64,000 nt of DNA from Kribbella sp. VKM Ac-2568 (GTDB lineage: Bacteria; Actinomycetota; Actinomycetes; Propionibacteriales; Kribbellaceae). The translations under genes and the position numbers were made by a program. The notes beneath the pieces were generated by a model. It saw only the letters and a program-made list of their open reading frames with translations. It had not been told where the DNA came from and made no database searches. The stretch covers positions 186,001-250,000 of the forward strand of contig NZ_SLVF01000005.1 of the NCBI RefSeq assembly GCF_004345365.1, read 5' to 3'. Shown in pieces: positions 36,588 to 45,593 of the stretch (its first letter is position 1; each line of letters begins with the position of its first letter).

Positions 36588-37892
36588 GTGAGCAGCCTCG
36601 CGGTGGACGTGCGGGGGCGGCCGTGGTCGCCGGCCGTCATCGTCGCGCCGTACGTCGTGCTCGCCGCGCTGGCGCTCTGCACGGTGATCATCAAGCAGGG
36701 CGAGACCTCGTCGCTGCTCGTCGATCTGGCGCTGTGCGCGGCGGCCGCCGCGTGGATCGCGTGGATGGTCACCCTGCACCCCGGCTGGCGGGATCGGCCG
36801 CGCACCATGGTGATCTTCTTCACCGGGCTGATCGCGATCCTGGCCGTTCTCGTCGTCAGGGATCCGTGGTTCGGGATCTTCGCGCCGGTCGCCTACATCT
36901 ACGCCTTCAGAGTCCTGCGCTGGCCGTGGCTGCTGGCCGGCGCCGCCGCGGTGGCGATGCTGGCCGGTACCGCGCAGGCCTCCAGCGTCGACAAGTCCAC
37001 GGTCTTCGGGCTGATCGGGTACTTCGCCGTCCTGGCCGTGAACGTGGTCCCGATGTGTGGTTACGCCTGGATCGAATGGCACCAGGCGAAGCAGCACGAC
37101 CAGCGGGACAACGCCCTCGCGGAGGTGAGTCAGGCCAACCGCGAGCTCGAGGCGATGCTGGCCGAGAACGCCGCCCTGCACGAGCGTCTCCTGGTCCAGG
37201 CGAGAGAAGCCGGAGTACTCGACGAGCGCCAGCGGATGGCACGCGAGATCCACGACACCCTGGCGCAGGGGCTGACCGGGATCATCACGCAGTTGCAGGC
37301 GGTCGAGCAGGCCCGCGAGGATCCGGCGCGGTGGCGCAGGCACGTCGAGGCCGCGACCGGCCTGGCCCGCGAGAGTCTGTCGGAGGCGCGCCGATCGGTC
37401 CACGCGCTGCGCCCCGAACCGCTGCGGACGGCCCGCCTCGCTGACGCGCTGGCCGACGTCGGCGACCGCTGGTCGAGTCTCCACAAGGTCCCGATCGAGG
37501 TCACGACGACGGGCACCCCGCGGCCGATGCACCCCGAAGCCGAGGTCGCGCTGCTCCGTACCGCGCAGGAGGCGCTCGCCAACATCGCCAAGCATGCAAG
37601 GGCGACCCGCGTCGGCGTCACCCTGTCCTACCTCGAGCACGAGATCGCCCTCGACGTCCGCGACGACGGCACCGGCTTCACACCTCAAGACCTTGTACTG
37701 CGGACGCGGGCCGGCGTCGACGGACAGCGCGAGGGCGCCGAGGAGTCGCGTGAGGGCGGCGGGTTCGGCCTGGTCGCGATGCGGGAGCGGATCGAAGGCC
37801 TCTCCGGCGCCCTGCAGGTGGAATCCGAACCAGGCAACGGCACCGCGATCTCCGCCCGCATCCCGGCGACCTTCGCAGGAGCCACCGCATGA
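36588..37892 (+). CDS. NarL-family sensor histidine kinase
   Basis: 434 residues. The N-terminal membrane part has about six helices (PYVVLAALALCTVII onward to GYFAVLAVNVVPMCGYAWI). A coiled linker (about 165-210) leads to HisKA_3 with the phospho-accepting His in MAREIHDTLAQGLTGIITQ, then the HATPase domain with EALANIAKHARAT (N box), DVRDDGTGFTP (G1) and GFGLVAMRERIEGL. GTG 36588 starts a hydrophobic-free basic lead. The stop overlaps the response-regulator start (ATGA). The signal is unknown. Confidence 0.93.
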   Translation: MSSLAVDVRGRPWSPAVIVAPYVVLAALALCTVIIKQGETSSLLVDLALCAAAAAWIAWMVTLHPGWRDRPRTMVIFFTGLIAILAVLVVRDPWFGIFAPVAYIYAFRVLRWPWLLAGAAAVAMLAGTAQASSVDKSTVFGLIGYFAVLAVNVVPMCGYAWIEWHQAKQHDQRDNALAEVSQANRELEAMLAENAALHERLLVQAREAGVLDERQRMAREIHDTLAQGLTGIITQLQAVEQAREDPARWRRHVEAATGLARESLSEARRSVHALRPEPLRTARLADALADVGDRWSSLHKVPIEVTTTGTPRPMHPEAEVALLRTAQEALANIAKHARATRVGVTLSYLEHEIALDVRDDGTGFTPQDLVLRTRAGVDGQREGAEESREGGGFGLVAMRERIEGLSGALQVESEPGNGTAISARIPATFAGATA

Positions 37893-38593
37893 CGGGCCAC
37901 GACCCCGACGCAAACCTCAACCCCGCGGGCGACCCGAACCCCAACCCCGCGAGCGATCCGATCAGGCTGCTGATCGTGGACGACCATCCGGTGGTCCGGG
38001 ACGGGTTGATCGGGATGTTCGCGCCCGACCCCGCGTTCGAAGTACTGGGTGAGGCTTCCGACGGTGCCGAGGCGCTCAGACTCGCCCCGGCGCTCCGGCC
38101 CGACGTGATCCTGATGGATCTGCGGATGCCCGGTATGGACGGCCTCACCGCGATCAAGGAGTTCGCGAGCCGCGGCATCACCGCCCGGATCCTGGTCCTG
38201 ACCACCTACGACACCGACAGCTACGTAGTACCGGCGATCGAGGCGGGCGCGACCGGCTACCTGCTCAAGGACGCACCCCGCGACGAACTCATCCGAGCGG
38301 TCCGAGCAGCGGCCGCCGGGCAGTCCGTCCTGTCGCCATCGGTCGCCACCCGCCTGGTCAACAGAGTCCGTACGCCGGAAGTGGAGCCGCTGCTCAGTCA
38401 GCGAGAACTCGAGGTCCTCGAACTGGTCGCGGCCGGCAGCACCAACCGTGAGTCCGCCGCGAAGCTGTTCATCAGCGAGGCGACGGTGAAGAGTCACCTG
38501 CTGAACATCTACGCCAAGCTCGACGTCAACGATCGCGCGGCCGCGGTCGCGGAGGCCTTCAGACGAGGGCTGCTGCGATCGGATCGGCTGTGA
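37889..38593 (+). CDS. NarL/LuxR-type response regulator
   Basis: 234 residues. A disordered N-terminal lead of about 24 residues made of Asn/Pro/Asp repeats (NLNPAGDPNPNPASDP) is unusual. The receiver domain follows (LLIVDDHPVVRDGL, phospho-acceptor in VILMDLRMPGMDG, Thr in LVLTTYDT, Lys in YLLKDA). The LuxR helix-turn-helix is at the end (LLSQRELEVLELVAAGSTNR). It is translated with the upstream kinase and should control transcription of local genes, perhaps the ClpP pair 61 bases downstream. Confidence 0.95.
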   Translation: MTGHDPDANLNPAGDPNPNPASDPIRLLIVDDHPVVRDGLIGMFAPDPAFEVLGEASDGAEALRLAPALRPDVILMDLRMPGMDGLTAIKEFASRGITARILVLTTYDTDSYVVPAIEAGATGYLLKDAPRDELIRAVRAAAAGQSVLSPSVATRLVNRVRTPEVEPLLSQRELEVLELVAAGSTNRESAAKLFISEATVKSHLLNIYAKLDVNDRAAAVAEAFRRGLLRSDRL

Positions 38594-38654
38594 GCAGACC
38601 TGCTAGCAGCAGAAAACCTGGGGTTCGGCGAGCCTGGTCGGACAAGGTGGAGAC

Positions 38655-39302
38655 ATGTCCGATGAGAACAAGGTCTTGCTGTTCAACGAGCAGTCCCGGC
38701 AGCAGTTGTTCCGCCAGCGGGTCGTCGTCCTCGACGGCCAGCTGAACGACGACAACGGCACGCTGCTGGCCACCCAGATCCTCACCCTCGCGGCCGAGGA
38801 TTCCACCACCGACATCGCCTTGTGGATCCACTCGATCGGCGGCTCGGTGCCGTCGATGCTCGCCATCCGCGACGTCATGCGGCTGGTGCCGTGCGACGTC
38901 TCGACACTCGTCCTCGGGCTGGCCTGCAGTGCCGGTCAGTTCCTGCTCTCCGCCGGTACTCCGGGGAAGCGGTTCGCCCTGCCGCACGCGCGGGTCCTGA
39001 TGCACCAGGGCTCGGCCGGCATCGGCGGGTCGGCCGTCGAGATCGAGATCCAGGCGAACGACCTGCGCCACATCCGGGACACCGTGCTCGGGTTGATCGC
39101 GCAGGACACCGGTCAGCCACGGTCCACGGTTTTCGAGGACTCGCTGCACGACCACTGGTACACGGCCGAGCAGGCCCTCGAGTACGGCTTCATCGACCAC
39201 GTGGTCTCGTCCTTCGACCAGGTGATGCCACTGCGGAACCACGGAACACCAGCAGAGGTACAGGCAACTGAACAAGTAGCAGCGAAGGCGGGAGCGGCCT
39301 GA
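38655..39302 (+). CDS. clpP: ClpP-family protease subunit (catalytic residues present)
   Basis: 215 residues. Ser92 in [13 protein letters not shown] and His117 in [12 protein letters not shown] are at the family positions, and Asp is available in [19 protein letters not shown]. The N-terminal IGGSV oxyanion turn is present. The motif around Ser (ACSAGQ) departs from the usual AASMGA. The stop codon overlaps the next ClpP start (TGATG), so the two are made together and probably form mixed rings, as with other actinobacterial ClpP pairs. No ClpX or ClpC is encoded nearby. This looks like a secondary ClpP operon in the manner of Streptomyces clpP3-clpP4. Confidence 0.9.
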   Translation: MSDENKVLLFNEQSRQQLFRQRVVVLDGQLNDDNGTLLATQILTLAAEDSTTDIALWIHSIGGSVPSMLAIRDVMRLVPCDVSTLVLGLACSAGQFLLSAGTPGKRFALPHARVLMHQGSAGIGGSAVEIEIQANDLRHIRDTVLGLIAQDTGQPRSTVFEDSLHDHWYTAEQALEYGFIDHVVSSFDQVMPLRNHGTPAEVQATEQVAAKAGAA

Positions 39303-39946
39303 TGAGCAGTTACACGATTCCCAGCGTGATCACCCAGCACCCGCGGGGCGAGCGGATCATGGACGTCTACTCGCACTTGCTGAGTGAACGCGTCATCTAC
39401 CTCGGCACCGGCATCGACGCCGGCGTCGCGAACGCGATGATCGCCCAACTGCTCCACCTGGAAGCCGACAAGCCGGAGCAGCCGATCAACCTCTACATCA
39501 ACTGCGAGGGCGGTGACATGACCGCGATGCTGGCGATCTACGACACCATGCAGTTCGTCCGATCCCCCGTCGCGACCTTCTGCGTCGGGCAGGCGATCGC
39601 CGCCGGCGCAGTACTGCTGGCTGCCGGCGCACCCGGTCAGCGGGCGATCCTGCCGCACGCGCGCGTGGTCCTGCACCAGCCGGCCGCCCGTGGGCAGGGG
39701 ACGATCCCCGACCTGATCCTGCAGGCCGACGAGGTGGTCCGGGTTCGCAGCCAGGTGGAGACGATCCTGTCCGCGCACACCGGGCAGACGGTGGAGCGGC
39801 TGCGGCACGACACCGATCGGGATCACGTCCTGACGGCGGAGACGGCCCGCGAGTACGGCGTCGTCGACGAGGTCATCCAGCATCGCTTCCCCGTCGCCGT
39901 CCTGGAAGGCGCCGGCATCCACCACCCGACCGCCGCCAGCGCTTGA
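39302..39946 (+). CDS. ClpP-like subunit lacking the catalytic serine
   Basis: 214 residues with a good ClpP frame: [14 protein letters not shown] start ([20 protein letters not shown]), [39 protein letters not shown] and [19 protein letters not shown]. The segment that normally reads GQAASMGA is GQAIAAGA: the nucleophile is Ala100 (codon GCC, 39599-39601). His125 and the Asp region remain. It should therefore be proteolytically dead and act as a structural or regulatory ring partner of the upstream ClpP, like plastid ClpR. The ATG overlaps the upstream stop. Confidence 0.9.
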   Translation: MSSYTIPSVITQHPRGERIMDVYSHLLSERVIYLGTGIDAGVANAMIAQLLHLEADKPEQPINLYINCEGGDMTAMLAIYDTMQFVRSPVATFCVGQAIAAGAVLLAAGAPGQRAILPHARVVLHQPAARGQGTIPDLILQADEVVRVRSQVETILSAHTGQTVERLRHDTDRDHVLTAETAREYGVVDEVIQHRFPVAVLEGAGIHHPTAASA

Positions 39947-40052
39947 CCAGGCGGGGGCGGGGCAAGGCCGGCGCCATCCACGCGAAAGACCGGTGTGTGG
40001 GGCGGTGTCTTCCGGGCAAAAGCCAGTGGCGGAGGACGCTAGGGTCACTGAC

Positions 40053-40790
40053 GTGAGTGTGCCCGTTGGTAATCCCCGCCCTGACGACGAGATCGAGCGC
40101 GTGCTGGCGATCGTCGCGCATCCGGACGACATCGACTTCGGCGGCGCCGGCACGGTGGCCAAGTGGACCCGGGCCGGGATCGAGGTCAGCTACTGCATCG
40201 TCACCGACGGCCAGGCCGGTGGCTTCGAGCCGGACCGCGACCGTGCTGAGATGCCCGCGGTCCGGCGGGCCGAACAGACCACCGCCGCCGAGCACGTCGG
40301 CGTACACGACCTGCATTTCCTCGGGTACGAGGACGGATCGGTCGAGCCCACCAGGGAGCTCATCCGCGACCTGGTCCGAGTGATCCGCCAGGTCCGCCCA
40401 CGGCGGCTGCTCGGGCAGTCCCCCGAACGCAACTGGTCGCGCCTGCCGGTCTCGCACCCGGATCACATGGCGACGGCAGAAGCCACCGTCCGCGCGTTCT
40501 ACCCGGCGGCAGGCAACCCGTACGCGTTCCCCGAGCTCGAGGCCGACGGCCTGAAGGCGTGGGACGTGGGCGAGCTCTGGATGATGGAACACCCCGAGCG
40601 CAACCACTACGTCGACATCACCGGCGTGTACGACGCCAAGCTCGCCGCGCTGATGTCGCACGCCAGTCAGCACCAGAACCCCGACGGTCTGCCCACCATG
40701 ATCCAGGGGTGGATGCGCGAGAACGCCGCCACCGCGGGTTTCCCCGAAGGCCACCTCGCCGAACCCTTCACCGTCATCCGCCTCCACTGA
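40053..40790 (+). CDS. PIG-L family (LmbE-like) deacetylase
   Basis: 245 residues, cytoplasmic. Zinc site motif AHPDDIDFGGAGTVAKW near residue 20 and HPDHMATAEATVRAFYPA near 145. The family removes N-acetyl groups from GlcNAc derivatives, including mycothiol precursors and conjugates (MshB, Mca); which one this is cannot be told. GTG 40053 is chosen as the first start that leaves the conserved N-terminus, with AGGG 8 bases upstream. Confidence 0.92.
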   Translation: MSVPVGNPRPDDEIERVLAIVAHPDDIDFGGAGTVAKWTRAGIEVSYCIVTDGQAGGFEPDRDRAEMPAVRRAEQTTAAEHVGVHDLHFLGYEDGSVEPTRELIRDLVRVIRQVRPRRLLGQSPERNWSRLPVSHPDHMATAEATVRAFYPAAGNPYAFPELEADGLKAWDVGELWMMEHPERNHYVDITGVYDAKLAALMSHASQHQNPDGLPTMIQGWMRENAATAGFPEGHLAEPFTVIRLH

Positions 40791-40956
40791 GGAGACACGG
40801 CCCGCCTCGACGAACTCGATGCGGGCCAAGGACCTCCCTTCTCCACCGACTTCACCGCCGAGGATCAGGAGATAAGCACCACAGCCCGGTGAAATGCGGC
40901 GCAGCCCGGTGAATAAAGGATTTGCCGTCAGCGAGGTGTGCGGTGATGCTCGCCGC

Positions 40957-41715
40957 ATGACTTCACTTCATCATGCGGTGGTCGGCACTGGGCCGGCTGT
41001 TCTGTTGGTTCATGCCGGTGTGGCGGACTCCCGGATGTGGGCCGGGCAGGTCGAGGACCTGCGCCGGGACCACCAGGTCATCACGCTCGACCTTCGGGGG
41101 TACGGCGAGACGCCGCTGGAGGTGGCCGAGAAGTACTCCGATGCCGGGGATGTGCTGGAGTTGCTCGACCACCTCGGGATCGGTACCACGGCGGTGGTCG
41201 CGGCGTCGTACGGGGCGAACGTGGTGCTGCAGGCTGCGAGCAGGGCGCCGGAGAGGTTCAGCCGGCTGGTACTGATGTCGCCGCCGGTGGACGGGGTGGA
41301 GCCGACGGAGGACCTCAGGGCGTTCTGGGCCGAGGAGAACCGCCTGCTGGAGGCAGGGGACGTCGACAGCGCGACCGCACTCAACGTGGAGATCTGGCTC
41401 GGCCCGGAGGCGGATGCCGAGGCCCGCGAGCTCCTGCGGGTCATGCAGGCGCGGGCGTTCGAGGTGCAGATAGCCGCCGGCGACGACGTGGACAACGAGG
41501 AGTACGAGGTGACTCCGGCCGCGATCACCGCGCCGGTCAAGCTCTTCAGCGGGGCGCACGACCTGCAGTTCTTCCGCGAGGGCGCGGCGCTCCTGGCCAC
41601 CCAACTGCCCGACGTCGAGTACGTCGAACTGCCGTGGGCCGGACACCTGCCGACCCTGGAACGTGCCGCGGAAGGGATCGACCTGGTCCGCACGGCACTT
41701 ACCGTGCAGGGATGA
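40957..41715 (+). CDS. Alpha/beta hydrolase
   Basis: 252 residues. GPAVLLVHAGVADSRMW is the oxyanion segment. The nucleophile elbow is VVAASYGANVVLQAA (Ser in A-S-Y-G), the acid is likely in LFSGAHDLQFF, and the His is in LPWAGHLPTLERA. It belongs to the large lipase/haloperoxidase-like group; the substrate is unknown. ATG 40957 is used; upstream in-frame codons run through the intergenic region. A 17-bp hairpin follows. Confidence 0.9.
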   Translation: MTSLHHAVVGTGPAVLLVHAGVADSRMWAGQVEDLRRDHQVITLDLRGYGETPLEVAEKYSDAGDVLELLDHLGIGTTAVVAASYGANVVLQAASRAPERFSRLVLMSPPVDGVEPTEDLRAFWAEENRLLEAGDVDSATALNVEIWLGPEADAEARELLRVMQARAFEVQIAAGDDVDNEEYEVTPAAITAPVKLFSGAHDLQFFREGAALLATQLPDVEYVELPWAGHLPTLERAAEGIDLVRTALTVQG

Positions 41716-41725
41716 AGCTCTGAAA

Positions 41726-41769
41726 ACGCCGCCGGCCGGAGAACCCCTGGGGTCTCCGGCCGGCGGCGT
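41726..41769. terminator. Strong bidirectional terminator
   Basis: A 17-bp perfect stem (41726-41742 with 41753-41769) continues inward as CCCC / GGGG around a single T. It separates the hydrolase from the convergent aminopeptidase gene. Confidence 0.92.
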
Positions 41770-41780
41770 AGTACAGCGAA

Positions 41781-43103
41781 TCAGTCTGCGAGGGCACCCA
41801 TCGGGTCCCAGGCGGGGAGGACGATCGGGGCGTCGTCGAGGCGGGCCTGGAGCTCTGCCGGGAGGGCGGAGCGGCGGACCGCGATCTCGAAGACGTGCTC
41901 GCCGAACCACGAGTCGTTCATGGTCCAGAAGCCGCTGTCGGCCTTCTCGTCACCCCAGCTGTTCTCCACCCGCCAGCGGCGCGGCTTGCCGTCGACCAGG
42001 TCGACGCCGGTGAAGAGCATCGCGTGCGTCATCAGCGTCTCGTGGTGCAGCAGCCGCTCGGCCTTGTTCAGGCTGAACTCGGTGTCGTAGACGGCCTCGT
42101 AGTCGTACAGCTTGGCGTCCCAGTAGCCGAGGTCGGCCGACATCTGCTTGCCGACGTCGCAGCCGAACCAGACCGGCTCGCCACCGACGATCGCATCCTG
42201 GGCGAGCTGCTTCATCAGGTCCACCTCGACGTTCAGGTAGACCACCGGCGGGGCGTCGATGACGTTGCCCAGGTAGTCGACGGTGAAGGTCTTGCCGGTC
42301 GGGCTGGACTCGCGCGGGTCGTGCACGATGCAGACGTACTCGTCGACCGGCAGCGTGACGTACGCCTCGGCGAACTCCGCCGGAGTGGTCCAGCCGTCGC
42401 GGTGGAAGCCCTTGTCGCTGTCCTTCCACTGCCACAGGAACTTCTGCGGCGGTGTGCCGAGGTGGATGCTCAGCACCCGGTGCACGGTGGTCAGGATCTC
42501 CTGCTTGCGGGCCCGCTGCGCCTCGACGCCGTCGATGGTGCGCAGGTCCCGGGCGCCCTGGCGGAGCACCTTGCGGAGGGTGTCGTTCAGCTGGGCGGTG
42601 GCCGACGAGCTCTCGGTCTCCGGCATCGCGGTCTTCGGCACCAGACCGTGCTTGCGGACCAGCGCGACGAACATGTTCCACTGGCCGCCGTCACCGATCG
42701 GGTCGGACAGCAGGTGCGCCACCGTCCGGTCGTCGACGTCGCGCTCGGCGGTCTCGATCATCGCCTCGAGGAAGAAGTTGGACCGCTCGAACTTGTCCCA
42801 GAACAGCAGGTAGTTCTGGGAGAACTCGAAGTCCTTGACCCCGAGCTTGTCCGCGGCGCCGACCCGCAGCAGGTTCAGGCCGGCGAACAGCCAGCAGCGG
42901 CCGCTCTTCTTCTGATTCGTCACCTTCCAGTCGTCCAGCAGGTTCGACACCGAATGGTCGAGCGAGGTGACGACCTGACGGTCCAGGGCGATCTTGGCGA
43001 CCGGCGTCTCCGTGACGGCGTTCTGCATCACCCGGTACGACGGGCGCGATGCGAACTCCTTCTCGAAGAGCTCGAGCTGTTCGGGGGTGAGATTCCGCTC
43101 CAT
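41781..43103 (-). CDS. pepC: Aminopeptidase C / bleomycin hydrolase family (C1B)
   Basis: Cytosolic papain-like aminopeptidase, 440 residues, the usual size. The oxyanion Gln64 and catalytic Cys70 are in TNQKKSGRCWLFAG. The catalytic His is in LMTHAMLFTGVDLV and Asn in RVENSWGDEKADSGF. The LRKVL/WKDSDKGFHRDGW middle region is family-specific. ATG 43103 begins MERNLTPEQLELFEKEF, like homologues; the ribosome binding site is weak. Confidence 0.95.
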   Translation of the reverse strand: MERNLTPEQLELFEKEFASRPSYRVMQNAVTETPVAKIALDRQVVTSLDHSVSNLLDDWKVTNQKKSGRCWLFAGLNLLRVGAADKLGVKDFEFSQNYLLFWDKFERSNFFLEAMIETAERDVDDRTVAHLLSDPIGDGGQWNMFVALVRKHGLVPKTAMPETESSSATAQLNDTLRKVLRQGARDLRTIDGVEAQRARKQEILTTVHRVLSIHLGTPPQKFLWQWKDSDKGFHRDGWTTPAEFAEAYVTLPVDEYVCIVHDPRESSPTGKTFTVDYLGNVIDAPPVVYLNVEVDLMKQLAQDAIVGGEPVWFGCDVGKQMSADLGYWDAKLYDYEAVYDTEFSLNKAERLLHHETLMTHAMLFTGVDLVDGKPRRWRVENSWGDEKADSGFWTMNDSWFGEHVFEIAVRRSALPAELQARLDDAPIVLPAWDPMGALAD

Positions 43104-43227
43104 GAGAGTCGACGGTATAACAGCGGCAAAGCTCCTTGCGCCCCTGACGGGGTGGCGAATGTGTGACCTGTCCACAACCCGCCACCCACGACCCCTGGCG
43201 AAGGCCGGACGGATCGGCCCGACGGGG

Positions 43228-43872
43228 TCAGACCAGGCGGCGGTCGGTGGCCCAGCGGGTGAGTTCGTGGCGGTTGGAGAGCTGGAGCTTGCGCAGCACG
43301 CTGGAGACGTGCGTCTCGACGGTCTTGACCGAGATGAACAGCTCGCGCGCCACCTCCTTGTAGGCGTAGCCACGCGCGATCAGCCGCAGTACCTCGCGCT
43401 CGCGCTGGGACAGCCGGTCCAGGTCCTCGTCGACCGAGGCGATGTCGATCGCACCGGAGAACGCGTCCAGCACGAAGCCGGCCAGCCGCGGCGAGAACAC
43501 CGCGTCACCGTCGGCCACCCGCCCGATCGCGTCGACCAGTTCGGTGCCGCTGATGTTCTTGGTCACGTAGCCGCGGGCGCCGGCCCGGATCACGCCGATC
43601 ACGTCCTCGGCCGCGTCGGACACCGACAGCGCCAGGAACTTCACCTCCGGGTGCCGCTGGTGCACCTGCTTCATCACCTCGGTGCCACCGCCGCCGGGCA
43701 GGTGCACGTCGAGCAGGACCACGTCCGGCTCGCCGGCGATGATCGCCTTCACCGCACTGTCGACGTCGGCGCCCTCGCCGACGATCTCCACCGAAGCACC
43801 GATCTCGCTGCGCACGCCGGCCCGGAACATGTCGTGGTCGTCCACCACGACCACTCGCCGCTGGTTGCTCAT
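43228..43872 (-). CDS. NarL/LuxR-type response regulator
   Basis: 214 residues. Receiver: VVVVDDHDMFRAGV, phospho-Asp in VVLLDVHLPGGGG, Lys in GYVTKNISG. The LuxR helix-turn-helix is DRLSQREREVLRLIARGYAY with VKTVETHVSSVLRKL. It is encoded 4 bases inside the end of the PspC-containing kinase gene (ATGA) and is its partner. The likely targets are the two divergent operons at 45.4-45.6 kb. Confidence 0.95.
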   Translation of the reverse strand: MSNQRRVVVVDDHDMFRAGVRSEIGASVEIVGEGADVDSAVKAIIAGEPDVVLLDVHLPGGGGTEVMKQVHQRHPEVKFLALSVSDAAEDVIGVIRAGARGYVTKNISGTELVDAIGRVADGDAVFSPRLAGFVLDAFSGAIDIASVDEDLDRLSQREREVLRLIARGYAYKEVARELFISVKTVETHVSSVLRKLQLSNRHELTRWATDRRLV

Positions 43873-45383
43873 CTGTCCATCTCCAGTCGCACTTCGGTGC
43901 CTGTCTCCGGGTTCGACCGCACCGTTGCGCGGCCGCCGTGCCGTTCCATCCTGCCCATCACGCTGTGCCGCAGCCCCAGCCGGTCCTCCGGCACCCCGTC
44001 GGCGTCGAAGCCCTTGCCGCGGTCCCGGACGAAGATCTCGGCCCGGTCCCCGTCGACCTCGACGAACACGTCGATCTTGTCAGCCCCGGAGTGCTTGGCG
44101 GCGTTCACCATCGACTCGCGGGCCGCTCGCACCATCGCCGACAACCCCTCGGTCAGGTCGCAGTCCCCGACCGTGACCACCTCGACCGGGACGCCGTGGG
44201 AGTCCTCGACCTCGGCGGCGGCGCGTTTGGCCGCTCCCGCGAGGGTCTGGTCGGTGTTGTCGTCCTCGTCGTACAACCACGACCGCAGGTCACGCTCCTG
44301 CGACCTAGCCAGCCGTACTACGGCTCGCGGGTCGTTCGCCTGCTTCTGGATCAGCGCCAGCGTCTGCAGCACCGAGTCGTGCAGGTGGGCCGCCATGTCG
44401 GCGCGTTCCTGTGACCGGATGCGCTCGCCGCGCTCGGCGTTCAGGTCCCGGCTCAGCCGGTGCACCCACGGCCCGGCGATGACGCCGATCCCGATCACCG
44501 CGAGCAGCAGGGCGATCAGCACGTCGCCGACCATCGAGAGCCGGTTGTTCTGCACCAGGAACACGGTGACCGCGGTGCCGATCATGATCAGCCCGACCGC
44601 CACCCGGATGATCGACTTCAGGCCACCCTTGCCGAACAGCGCTCCGAGGGTCGGCGCCTTGTTGGTCCAGGCCGTCTTCTGGCCTTCGTCGGCCTGCCGC
44701 CAGATCAGCGCCAGACCGGTGCCCGCGAACACCAGCGGCCAGAACATCTTCCCGGCGATGCCGAACCCGGCCACCTGGAGCAGCAGCAGGATGCCGACGC
44801 CCGTGACGACCAGGGCCGTCAGCTGGCCGCGGTTCTTCTCCCGCCTGCGTTCCTTGCCCTCCGACGAGATCGTCGGGGGCGGCTGGTCCGCCCGCATCCC
44901 CTTCCGGGTCGCGGCGGCCAGTCCTGGCGCGGCCGGAACCGGCGGGACCGTCGGGATGGCGAGTGGCATCAAGAACCACAGCGCCGCGTAGATGAGGACG
45001 CCGAAGCCGCCGAACACGGTCGCGGCGATGAACACCAGCCGTACCGCGGTGTCGGACACGCCCAGGTGATCGGCGACGCCACCGGCCACTCCGCTGAGCA
45101 CCCGGCCCTCCGCGCGGCGGTAGGCACGGCGTACCGGTGGTGGCTCGTTGCCAGCCGGCTGCTGCGGCCCGGGCGTCCCGTAAGAACCCTGTCCCTGCCC
45201 GCCGAAGGCACCCTGCGCCTGCCCGGCGTAGGGACCCTGGCCCTGCGCGCCGTAGGCACCCGGGCCGTACCCACCTGGACCGTAGCCGCCCGGGCCGTGC
45301 GGGCCCTGGGCATGCGGACCGGCGGCCGGAGCCCCGGTGGCCGGGGGTCCGCCCGCGGGCGCGGAAGCGGCTGGTTGTGTCAT
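43869..45383 (-). CDS. PspC-domain sensor histidine kinase
   Basis: 504 residues. Residues 1 to about 85 are a Gly/Pro/Gln/Tyr-rich, repetitive cytoplasmic lead (GPGGYGPGGYGPGAYG and similar). A PspC domain follows (RVLSGVAGGVADHLGVSDTA with a membrane hairpin), then further helices (about 195-335). The kinase core has the His in MAAHLHDSVLQTLALIQKQ, ESMVNAAKHSGAD and VRDRGKGFDADGV. PspC domains sense membrane stress, and fusion to a NarL-type kinase occurs in actinobacteria. ATG 45383 is chosen over the longer frame, which runs into the divergent promoter. Confidence 0.93.
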   Translation of the reverse strand: MTQPAASAPAGGPPATGAPAAGPHAQGPHGPGGYGPGGYGPGAYGAQGQGPYAGQAQGAFGGQGQGSYGTPGPQQPAGNEPPPVRRAYRRAEGRVLSGVAGGVADHLGVSDTAVRLVFIAATVFGGFGVLIYAALWFLMPLAIPTVPPVPAAPGLAAATRKGMRADQPPPTISSEGKERRREKNRGQLTALVVTGVGILLLLQVAGFGIAGKMFWPLVFAGTGLALIWRQADEGQKTAWTNKAPTLGALFGKGGLKSIIRVAVGLIMIGTAVTVFLVQNNRLSMVGDVLIALLLAVIGIGVIAGPWVHRLSRDLNAERGERIRSQERADMAAHLHDSVLQTLALIQKQANDPRAVVRLARSQERDLRSWLYDEDDNTDQTLAGAAKRAAAEVEDSHGVPVEVVTVGDCDLTEGLSAMVRAARESMVNAAKHSGADKIDVFVEVDGDRAEIFVRDRGKGFDADGVPEDRLGLRHSVMGRMERHGGRATVRSNPETGTEVRLEMDR

Positions 45384-45515
45384 CTCCCAAGAATCGTCAC
45401 ACGCGGACAGGGCCGACACCAGCAGGCTTCTCCCCGGCCGGCTCCTCACCGCGGCCCCCGCGGGACTCAGGGTCGGCCAGGGGACATCCCCGAGTCGCCG
45501 CCTCCCGCCTGGGTC

Positions 45516-45555
45516 TTACGCTGCGTAACGTCCGGGGACGGCGGGGGGTATCCCC
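45516..45555. promoter_or_regulatory. Two palindromes in the divergent PspC promoter region
   Basis: TTACGCTGCGTAA at 45516-45528 and GGGGTATCCCC at 45545-45555, the latter followed by TATGTT (45556-45561), a possible -10. The gap 45384-45593 should hold the promoters of both PspC operons; response-regulator binding here is inference. Confidence 0.5.
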
Positions 45556-45593
45556 TATGTTGTGGCCGCCCGCGGGGGGACACCATCGATGAC

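Noticed and set aside
44460..45593. Upstream extension of the PspC gene
   Set aside because: It runs antisense through the kinase gene; the conserved protein begins at 45594.
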